The position numbers and the translations under genes are program-made. A DNA stretch of 8,336 bases from Marinilabilia sp. UBA5340. GTDB lineage: Bacteria; Bacteroidota; Bacteroidia; Bacteroidales; Marinilabiliaceae. Below, in pieces: positions 5,660-8,336 of the stretch; the first letter of the stretch is position 1, and each line of letters opens with the position of its first letter. The notes under the pieces are model-generated. The model had not been told where the DNA came from. It made no database searches and was given only the letters and a program-made list of their open reading frames with translations. The stretch spans positions 7,653-15,988 of the forward strand of contig DHQK01000062.1 in assembly GCA_002411085.1 (NCBI GenBank). Direction: 5' to 3'.

Positions 5660-7063
5660 TTATTCGTCAATTTGTCTTACCACCAATTGACCTGACCAGA
5701 AAGCGGAAATTTCTACTAATTCATCCTTTTCTATAAACCCTTCGGAAGCTCTGGCATCATATATTTTACCTTCCACTTCAACTCTTCCCGAAGGACGAAG
5801 AACCGTAAAGGCTTTTCCTGTCTTGCCAACAAGTTTTTTCATTTCAGCATCAATGCTTACATAGCCCTCTTCAATTGGCTGACTGGTCTGAAGGGCTAGT
5901 TTGGAAAAAGGGCCGGAAGAAGTGGTGAGAATTTTCTGACTGAGCCAGATGCTTAGGATGAAACCCCCAAAGATTCCGGAAAAAACAGTTAACAGCGCTG
6001 TGAAGAATGCTGTGGTGTCCACAGGAGAGAAATCGAAGGTGGTATTCTCCAGTAGACTCAGGATGAGTCCTGTGAGTGCCAGTATTATGCCGGAAATTCC
6101 GGCGATACCAAAGCCGGGAATGGCAAATATTTCCACCGCTATCAGTGCCACTCCGATAATGAAAATCAGAATTTCCCAGTTGGCAGCTAACCCGTCGATG
6201 TAGAGTGGCGCAAAATAGAGGATCGCTGCTGCCACTGAAACGGCAAGGGGGAACCCTATTCCTGGTGATTGTAGCTCAAAGTACAGCCCTCCAATAATGA
6301 GTAATACCAGAATTCCCTGCAATACCGGGCTGGTAAGAAATCCTTTCAGCCCAGCATAGAAGGAGGGTTCGTAAGTCTCCATTTGGTAGGGTTTGAGTTC
6401 CAGCTTTTCGATTACTTCATCAACCGATTCGGCAGTTCCTTCACAAAAATCCAGTTCAATGGCTTCCAGGGCAGTCAGCGTGAGTACTTTTCCGGTATCA
6501 ATAACTCCTGGAATATAAACTCTTTCATCGACCATTGCTTCGGCTATTTGCGGATCCCGAACCCATTTTATAATGGTGTCAGTAGGGGTGATGATGGTGT
6601 CTTTCCCGTGTGACTCGGCAGTGGAGCGTATTGTGGAGCGCATATATGACTGATACTTGTCGGGCATTTGTTCGCCGGTCTGGTTGACTACAGTGGCAGC
6701 CCCCATATTGGCTCCGGGACGCATGTAAATACTGTCACAGGCAATGGATATCAAGGCGCCGGCGCTTGCGGCATTGTTGTCGATGAATATATGCACCGGT
6801 ATTTTACTGTTGAGAATCCGTGTTCTGATGGAGTCGGCAAAAAGCACCTGGCCCCCGTAAGTGTTGAGGTGAATCAGTATGGCATCGGCATTCATTGCTT
6901 CTGCTTCATCAAAGGCATTTTGGGTATGTACCCAACTGGTACTGTTGATTTCACTGAAGATCCTGAGACGATAAATCAGATTTTCAGTTTCGTCACTGGT
7001 TTGGGATTTCAGAACAGAGCCAAGCAATACCAGGACAACGAACAGGGAGAATAGCTTTCGCAT
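5660..7063 (-). CDS. NfeD family membrane-bound ClpP-class serine protease (long form)
   Basis: A 467-residue envelope protein. Residues 1-20 form a signal peptide or anchor. A ClpP/crotonase-fold protease domain spans about 27-235, with the NTYGGQV turn (67-73), the probable nucleophile Ser in NNAASAGAL (S100) and the probable general base Lys in MPDKYQSYMRS (K136). This Ser-Lys dyad arrangement matches the archaeal 1510-N protease. About 245-380 is a hydrophobic block of several membrane segments with two related turns, ELQSPGIGFP and EIFAIPGFGIAG. The last 57 residues (411-467) are the small beta-barrel NfeD domain, starting LVGKTGKAFTVLRPSG. Long NfeD proteins are thought to act with SPFH/stomatin/flotillin proteins in membrane quality control and usually sit beside their gene. 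No SPFH gene is next to this one: downstream is a terminator and upstream a CNNM gene 190 bases away. ATG 7063 is chosen because it gives the complete signal peptide. Confidence 0.95.
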   Translation of the reverse strand: MRKLFSLFVVLVLLGSVLKSQTSDETENLIYRLRIFSEINSTSWVHTQNAFDEAEAMNADAILIHLNTYGGQVLFADSIRTRILNSKIPVHIFIDNNAASAGALISIACDSIYMRPGANMGAATVVNQTGEQMPDKYQSYMRSTIRSTAESHGKDTIITPTDTIIKWVRDPQIAEAMVDERVYIPGVIDTGKVLTLTALEAIELDFCEGTAESVDEVIEKLELKPYQMETYEPSFYAGLKGFLTSPVLQGILVLLIIGGLYFELQSPGIGFPLAVSVAAAILYFAPLYIDGLAANWEILIFIIGVALIAVEIFAIPGFGIAGISGIILALTGLILSLLENTTFDFSPVDTTAFFTALLTVFSGIFGGFILSIWLSQKILTTSSGPFSKLALQTSQPIEEGYVSIDAEMKKLVGKTGKAFTVLRPSGRVEVEGKIYDARASEGFIEKDELVEISAFWSGQLVVRQIDE

Positions 7064-7230
7064 AGTATTATGAGTAATAGTCTGTAAAAAAAATAATTGA
7101 AATTAGAATTTACTAAGTTAAAAAAAAGGTCCTCACTTAGCCTGAATAATTTGTGGATTTTCTTTGTGAGTTTCTTATCCCTGCTTCTCCTGATGGCAAT
7201 ACACGACAGGTATACCCCTTCCACTACTGA

Positions 7231-7247
7231 CTACAAACTACAAACTA
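7231..7247. repeat. Short tandem repeat CTACAAA (2.4 copies)
   Basis: Plus-strand CTACAAACTACAAACTA lies seven bases beyond the stop codon of the CNNM gene; the minus strand reads TAGTTTG twice. It resembles a Bacteroidota -7 element (TAnnTTTG) but is one base short between TA and TTTG, so I record it as a repeat and not a promoter. The surrounding gap (7064-7253) holds no supported gene. Confidence 0.5.
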
Positions 7248-7253
7248 AATTAC

Positions 7254-8306
7254 TTATCTGCGCCAGAAACGGGGATAGATCTTCTTCATCTTTCCCTGCC
7301 ATCTTTCCCGGGCCAGTTCCTGCATGTCTGCATAAGTGTCGGTTTCGTCTACTATTTCGCGGCCAATGAGGGTTTCAATGATGTCTTCGAGGGTGACAAT
7401 TCCTTCCATTGCGCCATATTCGTTGACTACAAGGGCTGTATGTTCGTTTTCGGAAATCATTTCTTCAAAGAGTTGCCTGAGATTCATAGCTTCCGGAATC
7501 ATTTTTATCTTTCTTTCAATACGATGGAGCGGGTTTGTACCATTTCCCCTTGCTACCGATTCCAGCACATCAGCCTTGAGTACGTAGGCTTCTGTGTCAT
7601 CAATGTTTTTCTTAAATACCGGAATTCGGCTGTATTCCAGGTATTCCTTGTGGTCGATGAATTCTGCTGAGGTCATATTTCTCGGACAGGCAACGACGAC
7701 TGTACGAGGGGTCATAATTTCTTTCACCCGCATCATATCCAGACGCATTGCGTTGAGAATGATATTTCCTTCATCCTTGTTCAGAATTCCCTCTTTGGCA
7801 CCAATTGACGACATGGCTTCAATCTCTTCGCGGCTAACGGTTGAAGGATGCTTACTTTTGGGCATGAGTTTGGTGATCAGTTCCGAAAAAATTACCAGTG
7901 GATAGGCGATAATCATCAGGACACGGATGGTGTAACCGGCCGGAATGGCTAAGTTGCGCCAAAAAGTGGCACCAATGGTTTTGGGAATTATTTCTGAAAG
8001 AATGAGAATCAATAGCGTAAGAACTGCTGAAATCACTCCAAACCACGCTTCTCCAAACACTGAAACCGCCTGTGCGCCAACTCCGGCGGCACCCACTGTG
8101 TGGGCTATTGTATTGATGGACAAAATCGCAGAAATGGGGCGGTCGATGTTGTTTTTTAAGTTGGAAAACAACTGCGCTCCTGTTATATGCTGCATCTTCT
8201 TAATCTCGATGTAGGAGGCTGTTGTTGAGAATAAAACCGCTTCCAGAATAGAACAGAGAAAAGATACACCAAGTGCAAGAATTAAGTATAAAATCAGTAA
8301 TGTCAT
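7254..8306 (-). CDS. CNNM/DUF21 and CBS-pair membrane protein, short form without CorC_HlyC domain
   Basis: A 350-residue inner-membrane protein. Residues 1-about 150 form the CNNM (DUF21) transmembrane domain, with the first helix ending SILEAVLFS (E22), the conserved LSINTIAHTVGAAG (62-75), and SEIIPKTIGA (S104, E105, P108, K109), the turn linked to Mg2+ binding in CNNM/CorC structures. A linker with REEIEAM and EGILNKDE leads to MTPR (198-201). A CBS pair runs from there to about 320, closing with the typical VNEYGAMEGIVTLEDIIETLIG. The family includes Mg2+ exporters; 'hemolysin' in older annotations is misleading. It ends about 30 residues after the CBS pair (FWRR), so the C-terminal CorC_HlyC domain found in about 430-residue relatives is absent. 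The CBS end and stop are clean, with no sign of a frameshift, so this is a short subfamily and not a broken gene. ATG 8306 gives a complete first helix. Only 30 bases upstream are visible, so its promoter is unknown. Confidence 0.94.
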   Translation of the reverse strand: MTLLILYLILALGVSFLCSILEAVLFSTTASYIEIKKMQHITGAQLFSNLKNNIDRPISAILSINTIAHTVGAAGVGAQAVSVFGEAWFGVISAVLTLLILILSEIIPKTIGATFWRNLAIPAGYTIRVLMIIAYPLVIFSELITKLMPKSKHPSTVSREEIEAMSSIGAKEGILNKDEGNIILNAMRLDMMRVKEIMTPRTVVVACPRNMTSAEFIDHKEYLEYSRIPVFKKNIDDTEAYVLKADVLESVARGNGTNPLHRIERKIKMIPEAMNLRQLFEEMISENEHTALVVNEYGAMEGIVTLEDIIETLIGREIVDETDTYADMQELARERWQGKMKKIYPRFWRR

Positions 8307-8336
8307 TGCTGCTTTTATTTGTCAGTATTTTTGCTG

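Noticed and set aside
7120..7170. Possible terminator after the CNNM gene (CTCAC ... GTGAG followed by a T tract on the minus strand)
   Set aside because: Only five base pairs with a loop of about 29 bases, and four bases separate the stem from the T tract; too weak to call.
7009..7224. Minus-strand 71-codon frame overlapping the NfeD start
   Set aside because: It overlaps the NfeD signal peptide in another frame, shows no family pattern and looks like translated A/T-rich spacer.
7231..7250. TAGTTTG repeats as a Bacteroidota promoter for NfeD
   Set aside because: The spacing within TAnnTTTG is one base short and no TTG element is suitably placed upstream; it also lies about 170 bases before the NfeD start.
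1..8336. Mobile element, CRISPR array, phage or toxin-antitoxin/defence system
   Set aside because: No transposase, integrase, regularly spaced repeats, nuclease or toxin-like small gene pair is visible; all large frames belong to known housekeeping or envelope families.

Overview
The window holds seven protein-coding genes, all on the minus strand, so transcription runs from the right edge toward base 1. The content points to a member of the Bacteroidota, probably a Bacteroidales/Marinilabiliales-like anaerobe or marine bacterium. The reasons are an S46 dipeptidyl-peptidase, the DUF2520 / KdsC-like HAD / UbiA / Maf gene row, A/T-rich leaders without Shine-Dalgarno motifs, and moderate GC by eye. 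Genus cannot be decided from this sequence. No rRNA, tRNA, CRISPR array, IS element or phage gene is visible.

Layout in the direction of transcription. First comes a CNNM (DUF21 plus CBS pair) membrane protein of the Mg2+-transporter/'hemolysin' class (8306-7254). After a 190-base gap comes a full-length NfeD-type membrane-anchored ClpP-class serine protease (7063-5660), followed about 100 bases later by a strong hairpin terminator (5560-5522). Next is a small gene for a 74-residue protein with a basic N-terminal half and an acidic C-terminal half (5360-5136), closed by a second intrinsic terminator (5104-5071). The main cluster follows: a Rossmann/DUF2520 protein (5013-4234), a KdsC-like HAD phosphatase (4147-3632), a UbiA-family membrane prenyltransferase (3521-2577) and a Maf nucleotide pyrophosphatase (2556-1969). 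It ends with the first 604 codons of a secreted S46 peptidase (1814-1), whose 3' end and catalytic serine lie outside the window.

The four-gene row reads as one likely transcription unit: same strand, gaps of 86, 110 and 20 bases, and no terminator between the genes. The proteins suggest envelope or lipid metabolism combined with nucleotide house-cleaning. The UbiA protein is of the group often annotated in Bacteroidota as geranylgeranylglycerol-phosphate geranylgeranyltransferase, an enzyme known from archaeal ether-lipid synthesis. NfeD, CNNM and S46 proteins are also envelope proteins.

I did not find a clearly new biological system. The points most worth checking are the prenyltransferase cluster, the self-contained unit for the charge-split small protein, an NfeD protease without its usual SPFH partner next to it, and short repetitive words in the gaps between genes.
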